Source: DASRJG01 sp032124015
GTDB taxonomy: Bacteria > Acidobacteriota > Polarisedimenticolia > Polarisedimenticolales > DASRJG01
Assembly (NCBI GenBank): GCA_032124015.1
Contig: JAQBEH010000096.1
Coordinates: 1 to 64,000, forward strand
Length of the DNA: 64,000 nucleotides
Reading direction: 5' to 3'
Position 1 is the first letter of the stretch; each line of letters begins with the position of its first letter. The position numbers and the translations under genes are program-made. Below are positions 55,804-63,990 of the stretch, in pieces. The notes beneath the pieces are model-generated. The model worked only from the letters and a program-made list of their open reading frames with translations. It had not been told where the DNA came from and did not search any database.

Positions 55804-56505
55804 ATGGAAGAGCAGCAAGCCGTCGGTGCGGTCCTCGGACCGTTTCACGAGATGTGGGTCAAGGTCGTGGGTTATCTCCCGAGCCTCGCGGCCGGCCTGC
55901 TGATCCTGATCTTCGGGTTCATCGTCTGCTGGCTCGTCCAGCGACTGACCGCGCGCGTGATGCTCCTGCTACGCCTCGACCGGGCCTTCCGCAACTTCCG
56001 TTGGGCGCAGGGCTTGGAGCATGCGGACACGAAGTACGCGCTGGCCCGGATGGCGGGCAACCTCGTTGCGGTGCTCCTCTTTTTCGTGTTCCTCGAAAAC
56101 GCCTTCGTCGTGTGGGGCCTCGACGTCCTCGGCCAACTGATCGGCCGCCTCGTGTTCTATCTCCCGCACCTCGTCGTCGGCGGCCTCGTCATGGCCATCG
56201 GCAGCGTGGTCGTGGCGTTGGTGTCGGACCGCGTGCGCGCGGGGCTCGCCGTCGAGGGATTCGAGCGTGCGGGCCTGGTCGCGCGCCTGACGCGGTGGGC
56301 CCTCATGGTGGTCGTTACCGCTTTCGCTCTCGAGGAGTTAGGCATCGCGCCGCACACGGTTCAAGCGGCGGTGAAGATCGGCCTCGGAACCCTGGGTATC
56401 GTCGCCGCCCTCGCCGTGGGCCTCGGGAGCAAGGACGCGATTGCGGCGATGTGGGCCTCGATCCTCGACAATCGTAAAACCGACAGCGGGGAGAAGCCAA
56501 CCTGA
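55804..56505 (+). CDS. MscS-like transmembrane helix protein
   Basis: A 233-residue protein with five hydrophobic helices, including LPSLAAGLLILIFGFIVCWLV and the Gly-rich last helix GLGTLGIVAALAVGLGSKDAIA, which resembles the pore helix of MscS. The cytosolic beta domain of MscS is missing. This matches the conserved TM-helix family of small MscS-related proteins. AAGGAG precedes the ATG. It lies between the Usp-permease and the CPA1 antiporter, and its stop overlaps the CTG start of the latter. Whether it forms a channel is not known. Confidence 0.75.
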   Translation: MEEQQAVGAVLGPFHEMWVKVVGYLPSLAAGLLILIFGFIVCWLVQRLTARVMLLLRLDRAFRNFRWAQGLEHADTKYALARMAGNLVAVLLFFVFLENAFVVWGLDVLGQLIGRLVFYLPHLVVGGLVMAIGSVVVALVSDRVRAGLAVEGFERAGLVARLTRWALMVVVTAFALEELGIAPHTVQAAVKIGLGTLGIVAALAVGLGSKDAIAAMWASILDNRKTDSGEKPT

Positions 56506-57737
56506 AACTCTTCGAGATCTTTGCCGGTGTGACGACGCTGACTGCCCTGTTCGGGTGGTTCAACTATCGCTCCGTGCGCCTCCCGAACACGATCGGCGTG
56601 ATGGTGATCTCGCTCGCGTTTTCTCTGGCGCTCGTCGTGTTCGGCCGGTTCGGGAACGGCATCGAGGAGCCGATGCGTCAGCTGCTCGTTGCCGTGGATT
56701 TCGACGAGGTGCTGCTGCACGGGATGCTCGGGGCGCTGCTGTTCGCGGGGGCGCTCCACATCGACCTCGGGGACCTGTCCGAGCAGAAGTGGGTGATCGG
56801 GATTCTCGCCACGTGCGGCGTTTTGGTATCGACCGTGGTCGTGGGCGGGTTGACGTACGTCATTTTCAGGATGCTCTCGACCGAACTCCCGTTCGTCTAC
56901 TGCCTCCTGTTCGGCGCACTGATCTCTCCCACGGATCCGATCGCGGTCGGGGCGATCCTGAGGGACGTGGGTCTTCCGAAATCCCTGTTGATCAAGATCT
57001 CGGGCGAATCGCTGTTCAACGACGGCATCGGCGTCGTGGTTTTCGTATCGGTTTTGGAGCTGGCGCTCCAGGGGCACGACGTCTCCGCAAGCAGCATTGC
57101 CGGCCTTTTCGCCATCGAGGTTCTGGGCGGAATCGCGTACGGCGCGATCCTGGGGTACGCCGTTTACCGGATGCTCAAGAGCGTGAACAACTACCAGGTG
57201 GAGATCCTCCTGACCCTCGCGCTGGTCACCGGCGGTTACGCGGTGGCCAATCGCATCGGGATCTCGGGGCCGCTCGCCATGGTCGTCGCGGGGCTCCTCA
57301 TCGGAAACCAAGGGCGCGCCTTCGCGATGTCCGACCGCACACGCGCGCGGCTGGACGATTTCTGGGAGTTGGTCGACGACTTTATGAACGCGGTGCTGTT
57401 CGTCCTGATCGGGGTCGAGATGCTGGTCGTCGAGTTCTCGGTGCCGGCGTTGGTGGCCGGTCTGGCCGCAATTCCCATCGTGCTGGCCGCGCGCTGGATC
57501 AGCGTCGCGATCCCCATCACCGTGATGAGACGCTTCCGGAGGTTCAGCCCGGGCGCCGTTCGTATCTTCACGTGGACCGGTCTGCGCGGCGCGATCTCGG
57601 TCGCGCTCGCCCTCTCGCTGCCCCCCGGCCCTTCGCGCGACCCCATCATCACGATGACCTACATCGTCGTCATCTTCTCGATCGCGGTGCAGGGGTTGAC
57701 CGCTGGACGGGTGGCGCGGTATTTCGCGCGCGGCTAG
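56502..57737 (+). CDS. CPA1-family Na+/H+ antiporter, probable CTG start
   Basis: A 411-residue membrane protein with about 12 helices. The family motifs are SPTDPIAVGAILRD, GESLFNDGIGVVVFV and TWTGLRGAISVALALSLP, which carry the ion-binding residues of NhaP-type antiporters. The N-terminus of relatives reads LFEI-ALFSW-NYR-LPTTIGVM, and that alignment begins at the CTG at 56502, not at the in-frame GTG at 56529. CTG 56502 has GGGGAG eight bases upstream and overlaps the previous stop (CTGA), whereas the GTG has no ribosome-binding site. It is the last gene of the operon and probably exports Na+ or K+ under salt or alkaline stress. Confidence 0.85.
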   Translation: MKLFEIFAGVTTLTALFGWFNYRSVRLPNTIGVMVISLAFSLALVVFGRFGNGIEEPMRQLLVAVDFDEVLLHGMLGALLFAGALHIDLGDLSEQKWVIGILATCGVLVSTVVVGGLTYVIFRMLSTELPFVYCLLFGALISPTDPIAVGAILRDVGLPKSLLIKISGESLFNDGIGVVVFVSVLELALQGHDVSASSIAGLFAIEVLGGIAYGAILGYAVYRMLKSVNNYQVEILLTLALVTGGYAVANRIGISGPLAMVVAGLLIGNQGRAFAMSDRTRARLDDFWELVDDFMNAVLFVLIGVEMLVVEFSVPALVAGLAAIPIVLAARWISVAIPITVMRRFRRFSPGAVRIFTWTGLRGAISVALALSLPPGPSRDPIITMTYIVVIFSIAVQGLTAGRVARYFARG

Positions 57738-57749
57738 CTCCGTCCGGGC

Positions 57750-57780
57750 AAAAAAAATGGCCGGCGCCTGAGCGCCGGCC
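57750..57780 (-). terminator. Intrinsic terminator for the ABM-type monooxygenase gene
   Basis: A hairpin with stem GGCCGGCGC, loop CTGA and stem GCGCCGGCC (57759-57780). On the minus strand it is followed by a T run (A8 at 57750-57757 on the plus strand). It ends the leftward transcript of the gene at 57801-58097. On the plus strand there is no T run, so termination of the antiporter operon is uncertain. Confidence 0.8.
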
Positions 57781-57800
57781 GGAAAATGATTCGCTGCCGA

Positions 57801-58097
57801 TCAGGCGCGCGGCATGGTGACCACGCGGTCGTAGATGTCGACTCTCGGCATTCCTTCGAGCATCGGCGTCAGTTTCTTCAGGACCTCGGGGTAGGTCTTG
57901 AGGTTGTAGGCGTCCGCCGCCGCCTTGTCGTTCCACAGAGTGAAGCCCACTCCCTTCCGGTCGTGGAGCATGAGCGTCTGCGAGACGAGTCCTTTTTCCG
58001 ATTTGAACATCGGGGCGATCTCGGTGGTGAAAACGCGGTTGAACTCGTCGACTTGTCCGTCTTTGATCGTGAAATGTACGTTGCGGGCGAAACCCAT
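57801..58097 (-). CDS. ABM-domain monooxygenase-like small protein
   Basis: A 98-residue protein of the antibiotic-biosynthesis-monooxygenase (ABM) ferredoxin-like fold. It has the usual strand-helix pattern (ARNVHFTIKDGQVDEFNRVF) and the downstream GVGFTLWNDKAAADAYNL. Family members are dimers that oxidise small aromatic or reactive molecules without a cofactor, or have a detoxifying role; the substrate here is unknown. GGAG lies six bases before the ATG. It is transcribed alone, from a consensus-like promoter about 115 bp upstream through the terminator at 57750. Confidence 0.75.
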   Translation of the reverse strand: MGFARNVHFTIKDGQVDEFNRVFTTEIAPMFKSEKGLVSQTLMLHDRKGVGFTLWNDKAAADAYNLKTYPEVLKKLTPMLEGMPRVDIYDRVVTMPRA

Positions 58098-58204
58098 GGG
58101 GTACTCCGTTTCTCCCTCGCTAGGTGGGACCTTCCGGCCGGCTCGTCTCGAGCAAGGAATCCGAGATCAAAACCTGTACTGCATCGGCCTTCATGGCGAT
58201 TCAA

Positions 58205-58234
58205 TGACTGATTGACGTAAATATATATCAGTCA
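58205..58234. promoter_or_regulatory. Operator-like palindrome over the ABM promoter
   Basis: TGACTGAT (58205-58212) and ATCAGTCA (58227-58234) are exact inverted half-sites that cover the -10 region and reach into the start site. This is a typical place for a repressor. No regulator gene is adjacent, so the protein would be encoded elsewhere. Confidence 0.6.
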
Positions 58235-58248
58235 AGGAGTTATGTCAA
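58220..58248 (-). promoter_or_regulatory. Sigma-70-type promoter of the ABM gene
   Basis: On the minus strand, TTGACA (58248-58243) is separated by 17 bp from TATATT (58225-58220), close to the consensus. The predicted start is near 58212, which gives a leader of about 115 nt. It is the best-defined promoter in the window. Confidence 0.7.
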
Positions 58249-58269
58249 GCCCCCCGGAAGAGCCGAGCG

Positions 58270-59166
58270 CTAATTTGCGTGGAGCCGCACCACCAGAACC
58301 GAACATGGAGCGGCTCGCACGACGGCCTCGGCGACGCTTCCCAAGAGCATGCGGCGCATCCCCGTGCGACCCCGCGTTCCGACGACGATCAGATCGGCAC
58401 GCATGTGCTCGGCGATACGCACGAGGTTCGCCGCGGCGGGACCGACGGTGACCTGCGTATCCCCGTCGATCCCGGCGCCGGCCAACGCCGCGTCGAGGCT
58501 CTTTTGCGCCGCCTCTTCGTTGGCGCGCTGGAAGTCGGCCAGTTGTACGGAATAGTCGCCCAGCGCGCCCCCGAACACGTCGGTCGAAATACCCGGCAGC
58601 TCCACGCTGTGGACGGCCGTCACGCGGCCGTGTGTGCGTTTGGCTTCTTCAGCCGCGGCGGCGAGCGCCGGAAGCGCGGGGTCGGAAAAATCGGTGCCCA
58701 CGACGATTTTGCCCGTCCCCGGCCGCGCGCGGGCGACGAGGACCGGACAGTGGGCGTAACGCGCGACGCTCATCGCCATGTTGCCGATGAGCATGCGGGC
58801 GATCCCCGTGGCGCCAAAGCTTCCCACAACGATCCGGTCGGCCTTCCAGTCCTCGGCAACGCGCACGATTCCCGCGGACGGAGACCCCTCTTCGATAAAC
58901 GTCTCGAACGTTCCGGTTGTCCTGCCGGTGACCTGGCGCACGCGTTCCGCGACGGCATCGGCCACCCTCTTCCTCGCCTCGGGCACATTGAGGACTTCGT
59001 CGCTGCCCCGCTGCGGGAAGAGAGGGTGGACGAAGACCTCGCGGGGCACGATGTGGCAGACCGCAAGCGCGACCTTGTCGGTGCTCGCCAATTCATGAGC
59101 CTGCCTGAGGGCCTCGTCGGCGAATTCGCTCAGATCCGTTGCCACCAGTACTCGTCGTAGTGTCAT
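58270..59166 (-). CDS. Tandem universal stress protein
   Basis: A 298-residue protein with two Usp domains, about residues 3-145 and 150-296. Both carry the start strand and Asp (LVATDLSEFADEAL, VVGTDFSDPALPAL) and the ATP-binding G-2x-G-9x-G(S/T) pattern. In the first domain this is GSFGATGIARMLIGNMAMSV; in the second it is GTRGRTGMRRMLLGSVAEAV, which looks complete. It should bind nucleotide and help in stress survival. GGGAG precedes the ATG. It lies next to a CPA2 antiporter encoded on the same strand 81 bp upstream. Confidence 0.9.
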   Translation of the reverse strand: MTLRRVLVATDLSEFADEALRQAHELASTDKVALAVCHIVPREVFVHPLFPQRGSDEVLNVPEARKRVADAVAERVRQVTGRTTGTFETFIEEGSPSAGIVRVAEDWKADRIVVGSFGATGIARMLIGNMAMSVARYAHCPVLVARARPGTGKIVVGTDFSDPALPALAAAAEEAKRTHGRVTAVHSVELPGISTDVFGGALGDYSVQLADFQRANEEAAQKSLDAALAGAGIDGDTQVTVGPAAANLVRIAEHMRADLIVVGTRGRTGMRRMLLGSVAEAVVRAAPCSVLVVRLHAN

Positions 59167-59247
59167 GCTCGCTCCCTTCGCCCGTGGATCGGCATCTTAC
59201 GCCGCTTGGACGAGCCCGGCGAATCCGCGGCACCCCAAAAGCGGCGA

Positions 59248-60483
59248 TCACTCCCTGGATCGGCCCAATCGGGCGATCTCGTTCGTCGTGACGTCGACGA
59301 TCTCCTCGCCAGTTTCGACCGGCGCGCCCGGACTCAACAGCGGGACGAGACTCGTGGCCGCGCCATAGACGACGAGACCGCCGTACACCCATGGCGCGAC
59401 GTCAAATCGCTCGCGCAGCACGTCGGCCACCGCGAACGTGAATACGGTCGTCGGCACGAGGAACAGCCCGACATTGGCGGCCTCCCGCCACGCCTCGCCC
59501 AGCCGCATTCTGCGGTGCAACAGCGTCGGGACGACGCGCAGCGGAACTGCCACGACGAGAAGCGCGGCCGCCAGCAGCGCGGCTTCGGGCGTCAACGCGC
59601 CCTTCGGCAGGATCAGACCCACTCGGAAGAAGAAGCACGGAACAAAGAACGCCGAAAAGAACCGGAAGGCGGTGAGCGCCTCGGAGACCGATCCGGTCTC
59701 GTAACGCTTGCGGTCGAGCCAGTCGAGATATCGGCGCGCCACGAGCCCGACGAGAAATGCGCCCGCGAGATAGTGCACGCCGACGTGATGCGTGGTGTAG
59801 GCGGCCAGCAACGCGACGATCAACAGGAATGGGAACTCCGTGCGCGGCGCCCACGGGAGGATGAGCCGGTGAAAGAAGACGACGAGCAGCGGCACGGCGA
59901 GAATCAGACCCGAGACGGCGGCAAGCCCGATGGCGAGATCGCGCGGCGCCGACGCGTTCGCGAACACGAGGACCATCCCGATCGCCATCAACTCGCCGGC
60001 GATCGCCTTGTGCTTGATCCACGCGGCGAGGTCCGGACGCTGCGGTCGCGCCTCGAGCAGCGACATGATGTACCCGACCGACGGCGACATGATCGCCGCC
60101 CCCACGAGCACCGCGACGCCGGTGTCGAGACCGAGCGCGATGCCGACCGCGGTTGCGATCGCGACCAGGGCCACTTGAAGTCCGAGATGGACCACGAGGG
60201 TTGCGCCGCGGCTGCGCAGCTCGTCGAGCTCGACCTCGAGCCCCGCGAACAGGAACAGGGCCGAGATGCCGAATCCCGACAACCCTTTCAGCATCGCGTT
60301 CGGCTCGATCCAACCGAACACGGCGGGGCCGACGATGATCCCGAGCGCGAACTCGGTCAGAGGCGCGGGGATCCGGAAACGGAGCAGCGCCTTGGGCAGG
60401 AAGAACAGCCCCGCGACCAGGGCGAGCAATTCGAGATAGGGTTCCACCGGACCGGCGATTCTACGCCACCACGCGATGAACAC
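59248..60483 (-). CDS. CPA2-type cation:proton antiporter
   Basis: A 411-residue protein with about 11-12 helices and the KefB/NapA-type layout: PAPLTEFALGIIVGPAVFG, LFLFAGLEVELDEL and AAIMSPSVGYIMSLL. It has no C-terminal TrkA_N domain. The transport substrate (Na+, K+) cannot be fixed. The GTG start at 60483 has only a poor ribosome-binding site, and 53 bp separate it from the divergent otsA-otsB gene, so both promoters must be compact. It precedes the Usp gene by 81 bp on the same strand and may be co-transcribed with it. Confidence 0.83.
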   Translation of the reverse strand: MFIAWWRRIAGPVEPYLELLALVAGLFFLPKALLRFRIPAPLTEFALGIIVGPAVFGWIEPNAMLKGLSGFGISALFLFAGLEVELDELRSRGATLVVHLGLQVALVAIATAVGIALGLDTGVAVLVGAAIMSPSVGYIMSLLEARPQRPDLAAWIKHKAIAGELMAIGMVLVFANASAPRDLAIGLAAVSGLILAVPLLVVFFHRLILPWAPRTEFPFLLIVALLAAYTTHHVGVHYLAGAFLVGLVARRYLDWLDRKRYETGSVSEALTAFRFFSAFFVPCFFFRVGLILPKGALTPEAALLAAALLVVAVPLRVVPTLLHRRMRLGEAWREAANVGLFLVPTTVFTFAVADVLRERFDVAPWVYGGLVVYGAATSLVPLLSPGAPVETGEEIVDVTTNEIARLGRSRE

Positions 60484-60536
60484 TTCCCTAATCCGGAAAC
60501 GAATTCGAGGTTAGCTCGGGATGGTAAGCTGAGGGC

Positions 60537-62819
60537 GTGGGTACTCATCCTCGCGTCCTGCTCGTTTCGAACCGGCTTCCGGTGACGGTGGCAATCCGGG
60601 ACGGCCGGGCGACCGTCAAGCCGTCCACGGGCGGCCTCGCGACCGGCCTGACCGGACCCCACCGGGAGTCCGGCGGCCTGTGGTTCGGCTGGCCCGGGGA
60701 CATCTCCGAAGCCACTCCGGATCAGCGCACCGAGATCGAAGCTCGATTGGCTTCGGACCGGCTGGTCCCCATCGATCTGGATCGCGAGGATCTCGAGCGC
60801 TACTACCACGGGCTCGCGAACGGCGTCTTGTGGCCGCTCTTCCACTACCACCAAGACTCGATTCCGTTCGACAGGGAAGACTGGAACCGGTACGTCGCCG
60901 TGAACGAACGATTCGCGCAGGCGGTGGCGGCCCATCACCAGCCGGGCGATCTGGTCTGGGTTCACGACTATCACTTGGCGCTCGTCCCCGCGATGCTCCG
61001 CGCACGGATTCCCGGCGCGCGCATCGGATTTTTCCTGCACATTCCGTTTCCCTCCTCCGAGGTGTTCCGCATCTTCCCCTGGCGCAAATCGCTGCTCTGG
61101 GGACTGCTCGGGGCCGACCTGATCGGGTTCCATACGCTCGGCTACATGCGCCATTTCCTCTCGAGTCTCACGCACGTCTTGGGGCTCGACACCGATCTCG
61201 ACGAGGTGCTTCTCGAAAGTCGCGTGGTCCGGTGCGGCGCGTTCCCGATGGGGATCGACAACGCCGCCTTCCTCAGGCTTTCCGCCTCCGCACCCGTACG
61301 CCGCGAATCCGACAAGCTGCGGCGAGCGGCGGCGGGCGTTCGCATGGTGCTGGGCGTCGACCGCCTGGACTACACGAAGGGAATCCCCCGCCGCCTCGCG
61401 GCCTTCGAGCGTCTGCTCGAATCGTCGCCGGAGTATCGCGGACACGTCCAATTGCTCCAAATCGCGGCGCCGTCGCGTGAAAAGACTCCGGCCTACGCGT
61501 CCTTCAAGCGCCGGCTGGACGAACAGGTCGGCCGGATCAACGGCCGCTTCGGGACGCCGTCCTGGACACCGATCCGCTACGTGTACCGGGGATACGGCGT
61601 CGAGCGCGTGGTGGCGTTCTACCGCGCCGCGGACGTCATGCTCGTCACGCCGCTGCGTGACGGGATGAACCTCGTCGCGAAAGAATTCGTCGCCAGCCGC
61701 GACGACCTCGACGGCGTGCTGGTGATTAGCGAGTTCGCGGGGGCGTCCGAGGAACTCGCGGAGGCCATTCAGATCAACCCCTACGATATCGACGGCGCCG
61801 CCGCCGCGATCCGCGCGGCGCTCGAGATGGACGGGGATGAGCGCTCCCGGCGCATGGGCCAGCTTCGGGACCGAGTCCTCCGCCGGGACGTCCACCAGTG
61901 GGTCATGGATTTCCTGGACCGGCTGGCGGTCGATCGCCGCCGCGTCGCCGAGCGAGAGTTGACGCCGATTCCGTCGGACCTCCTCGCGGCCGCCGAAAGG
62001 CTCCTCGTCTTCCTCGACTACGACGGCACGCTCGTCCCTCTCGTCGACGACCCCGGCGCGGCGGTCCTCGATCCCGTGCTCATCGAGATCCTCGGCCGTC
62101 TCGCGCGGCGCCCTGGGGTCGACGTCGAGATCGTGAGCGGGCGGACCCCGGAATGGCTTGCGCGCATGTTTGCGACCCTGCCGATGGGATTGCACGCGGA
62201 GCACGGTGCGTGGAGCCGGAGTCCAGGCTCGTCCGAGTGGCGGAGGAACGTCCCGGAGTCGGCCGGATTCCAGGGCTTGCTCGACCGCGTGCGCCCCGTC
62301 CTCGCCTCGTTCGCCCGCTCGCATCCCGGGTCGTTCGTCGAGGAAAAAACGACCGGACTCGCGCTGCACTACCGTGCGGCCCATTCCGCGGACGCGGAAC
62401 CGCAGGCCTGGGAATTGCGGCGCCAACTTCTCGACCTGTTGTCAAACGCTCCGGTCTCGGTGCTCGCGGGGAACAACGTCATCGAGATTCGTCCTCAGGG
62501 GCTGCACAAGGGAACGATCGTTCCGCAAGTGCTCGCGCAGGCCGCAGCCGGCGCCAAAATCCTCGCAATCGGCGACGATCGCACCGACGAGGACCTCTTC
62601 GCGGCGCTCCCCGAAAACGCGATCACGGTTCGGGTCGGCGGCGGTCCGACGCGCGCCGGCTGGAGGCTCAAGGGACCGGACGACGTGAGAGCCTTGCTCG
62701 CGGAGTTGGCGGGATGGGGCGAATTCGGCCGAGTTCGGTCCGACTCCAGGAGGCGTGACGATGAGCTACGACGAAAAGACCGCGGGGCGAATTCGAAAGC
62801 TCCTGTCGACGCATCCTGA
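60537..62819 (+). CDS. Fused trehalose-6-phosphate synthase/phosphatase (OtsA-OtsB)
   Basis: A 760-residue bifunctional enzyme. Residues 1-475 are the GT20 synthase, which forms trehalose 6-phosphate from UDP-glucose and glucose 6-phosphate: VSNRLPVTV, WVHDYHLALVPAML, GVDRLDYTKGIP and TPLRDGMNLVAKEFVA. Residues about 490-740 are the HAD-type phosphatase with DYDGTLVPL (near 493) and IGDDRTDEDLF (near 677-688). Both active sites look intact, so the protein should make trehalose by itself. The start is GTG 60537, and the last 59 bp overlap the downstream TfoX-like gene. This is a third trehalose route next to TreY-TreZ and TreS. The fusion is common in eukaryotes and less so in bacteria. Confidence 0.92.
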   Translation: MGTHPRVLLVSNRLPVTVAIRDGRATVKPSTGGLATGLTGPHRESGGLWFGWPGDISEATPDQRTEIEARLASDRLVPIDLDREDLERYYHGLANGVLWPLFHYHQDSIPFDREDWNRYVAVNERFAQAVAAHHQPGDLVWVHDYHLALVPAMLRARIPGARIGFFLHIPFPSSEVFRIFPWRKSLLWGLLGADLIGFHTLGYMRHFLSSLTHVLGLDTDLDEVLLESRVVRCGAFPMGIDNAAFLRLSASAPVRRESDKLRRAAAGVRMVLGVDRLDYTKGIPRRLAAFERLLESSPEYRGHVQLLQIAAPSREKTPAYASFKRRLDEQVGRINGRFGTPSWTPIRYVYRGYGVERVVAFYRAADVMLVTPLRDGMNLVAKEFVASRDDLDGVLVISEFAGASEELAEAIQINPYDIDGAAAAIRAALEMDGDERSRRMGQLRDRVLRRDVHQWVMDFLDRLAVDRRRVAERELTPIPSDLLAAAERLLVFLDYDGTLVPLVDDPGAAVLDPVLIEILGRLARRPGVDVEIVSGRTPEWLARMFATLPMGLHAEHGAWSRSPGSSEWRRNVPESAGFQGLLDRVRPVLASFARSHPGSFVEEKTTGLALHYRAAHSADAEPQAWELRRQLLDLLSNAPVSVLAGNNVIEIRPQGLHKGTIVPQVLAQAAAGAKILAIGDDRTDEDLFAALPENAITVRVGGGPTRAGWRLKGPDDVRALLAELAGWGEFGRVRSDSRRRDDELRRKDRGANSKAPVDAS

Positions 62820-63105
62820 CGTCATCGAGAAGAAGATGTTCGGGGGCTTGTGCTTCATGGTGAACGGCGCCATGTGCTGTGGGCTCACCAGCGCGGCGCT
62901 CATGGTCCGGGTGGGACCGGACCAACATGAGGAAGCTCTCGCTCAGCCGCACTCGCGGCCGATGGACTTCACCGGCCGACCGCTCGCCGGCATGGTCTAT
63001 GTCGACCCGGGAGGTTACAAGACCGACGCGGCCCTTGCGCGCTGGGTGGAGCGAGGCGTCTCGTTCGTGTCCAAGCTTCCCGCCAAGAGATCCGCGAAAA
63101 GGTGA
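62761..63105 (+). CDS. TfoX N-terminal domain-like protein
   Basis: A 114-residue protein of the single TfoX-N type, with KKMFGGLCFMVNGAMCCG and MDFTGRPLAGMVYVDPGGYK, the family's conserved stretches. In gammaproteobacteria TfoX/Sxy regulates competence, but stand-alone single-domain members in other phyla are of unknown function. The ATG at 62761 has GGAGG with good spacing, while a GTG at 62755 is too close to it. It overlaps the 3' end of the otsA-otsB gene by 59 bp in another frame, so it is probably translated from the same message. Confidence 0.8.
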   Translation: MSYDEKTAGRIRKLLSTHPDVIEKKMFGGLCFMVNGAMCCGLTSAALMVRVGPDQHEEALAQPHSRPMDFTGRPLAGMVYVDPGGYKTDAALARWVERGVSFVSKLPAKRSAKR

Positions 63106-63130
63106 GACAGCCTCGCGATCGAGAGCACGG

Positions 63131-63751
63131 CTATCTCCGGGCCTCGCGCAACGACCCAACGAGCAACGAAAGGGCGAGTGCTCCCACGACCGCCCCCGCC
63201 GCGCGGGCGAGCAGATCGCGGTGCGCCCCGTAGCCGGCCTGGACCACCTTGCGGGAGAACAAGAACGCCAGCAAGAGATGCCAACAGAGCGAGTTGACAA
63301 CGACGAGCGCCACTACCGAGGCGAGAACCGCGCCGCTTGGATGTACCGGAAGCGCCGCCGCAAAGACGCTGCCGAAAAACAACGCGGACTTCGGGTTCGA
63401 CAAATTGGTCAGCAAGCCCAGGCGTAGCGCACGAACCGCCGACAACGAGCCTCGGTCGCCCGCCATCGACCCACGCGACTTCCAGAGGCGAACGGCCACG
63501 TAGAGCAGGTATGTCGCGCCGGCCACCTGCAGAAGCAAACGTATCGCGGGAAAGGCGGCGAAGAGTGCACTCACGCCGAGGGCCGCCGACGCCGACCAGA
63601 TGGCGGCACCGAGGGCAACGCCCAGTGCGGCGTACGAGGCGTTGCGTCGATGGTCACCGGCAGCCAGCTGCGAGACCAGCAACACGTTCGCGCCTGGTGT
63701 GAGCATGGCTGCCACGTGTAAGAGCCAGATGGTGACGAAGGTGGAAAGCAC
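63131..63751 (-). CDS. LysE/RhtB-family amino-acid exporter
   Basis: A 206-residue membrane protein with about six helices. The family motifs are MLTPGANVLLVSQLAAGDH near the start, GVALGAAIWSASAALGVSAL, and NLSNPKSALFFGSVFAAALP in the middle. It should export an amino acid or homoserine-lactone-like compound; the substrate is not known. The GTG start at 63751 has no strong ribosome-binding site. It converges with the TfoX-like gene, with 25 bp between the stops. Confidence 0.85.
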   Translation of the reverse strand: MLSTFVTIWLLHVAAMLTPGANVLLVSQLAAGDHRRNASYAALGVALGAAIWSASAALGVSALFAAFPAIRLLLQVAGATYLLYVAVRLWKSRGSMAGDRGSLSAVRALRLGLLTNLSNPKSALFFGSVFAAALPVHPSGAVLASVVALVVVNSLCWHLLLAFLFSRKVVQAGYGAHRDLLARAAGAVVGALALSLLVGSLREARR

Positions 63752-63831
63752 GTGGGCATGGTAGCTCCCCGGCCACGGCGCGTGGGCGTTTCATTTGCTT
63801 TCGGGCTCGGTTGATCCGATGGGGCCTGTGA

Positions 63832-63990
63832 GCAACACCTCGCGTTCTGCTGTTCGTCGCGGTGTTCAAACACCACGACGAAATCGTCATGGCGATCGAG
63901 GACGTGCCGGGCGGGGTTTTGGTGAGGGAGACGTCGCAGAAACCTGACGTCGTGAAATTGATCCGCGCCCACGCCAAGACGGTCTCGTAG
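63832..63990 (+). pseudogene. 5'-truncated gene remnant
   Basis: The frame after a stop at 63829-63831 encodes about 52 residues (FVAVFKHHDEIVMAIEDVPG, then KPDVVKLIRAHAKTVS, then stop) without a start codon or a ribosome-binding site. It looks like the C-terminal end of a larger protein, with the amphipathic pattern kept, so I take it as a remnant left by deletion. The upstream 80 bp (63752-63831) hold no frame that would continue it. I do not recognise the family with certainty. Confidence 0.45.
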
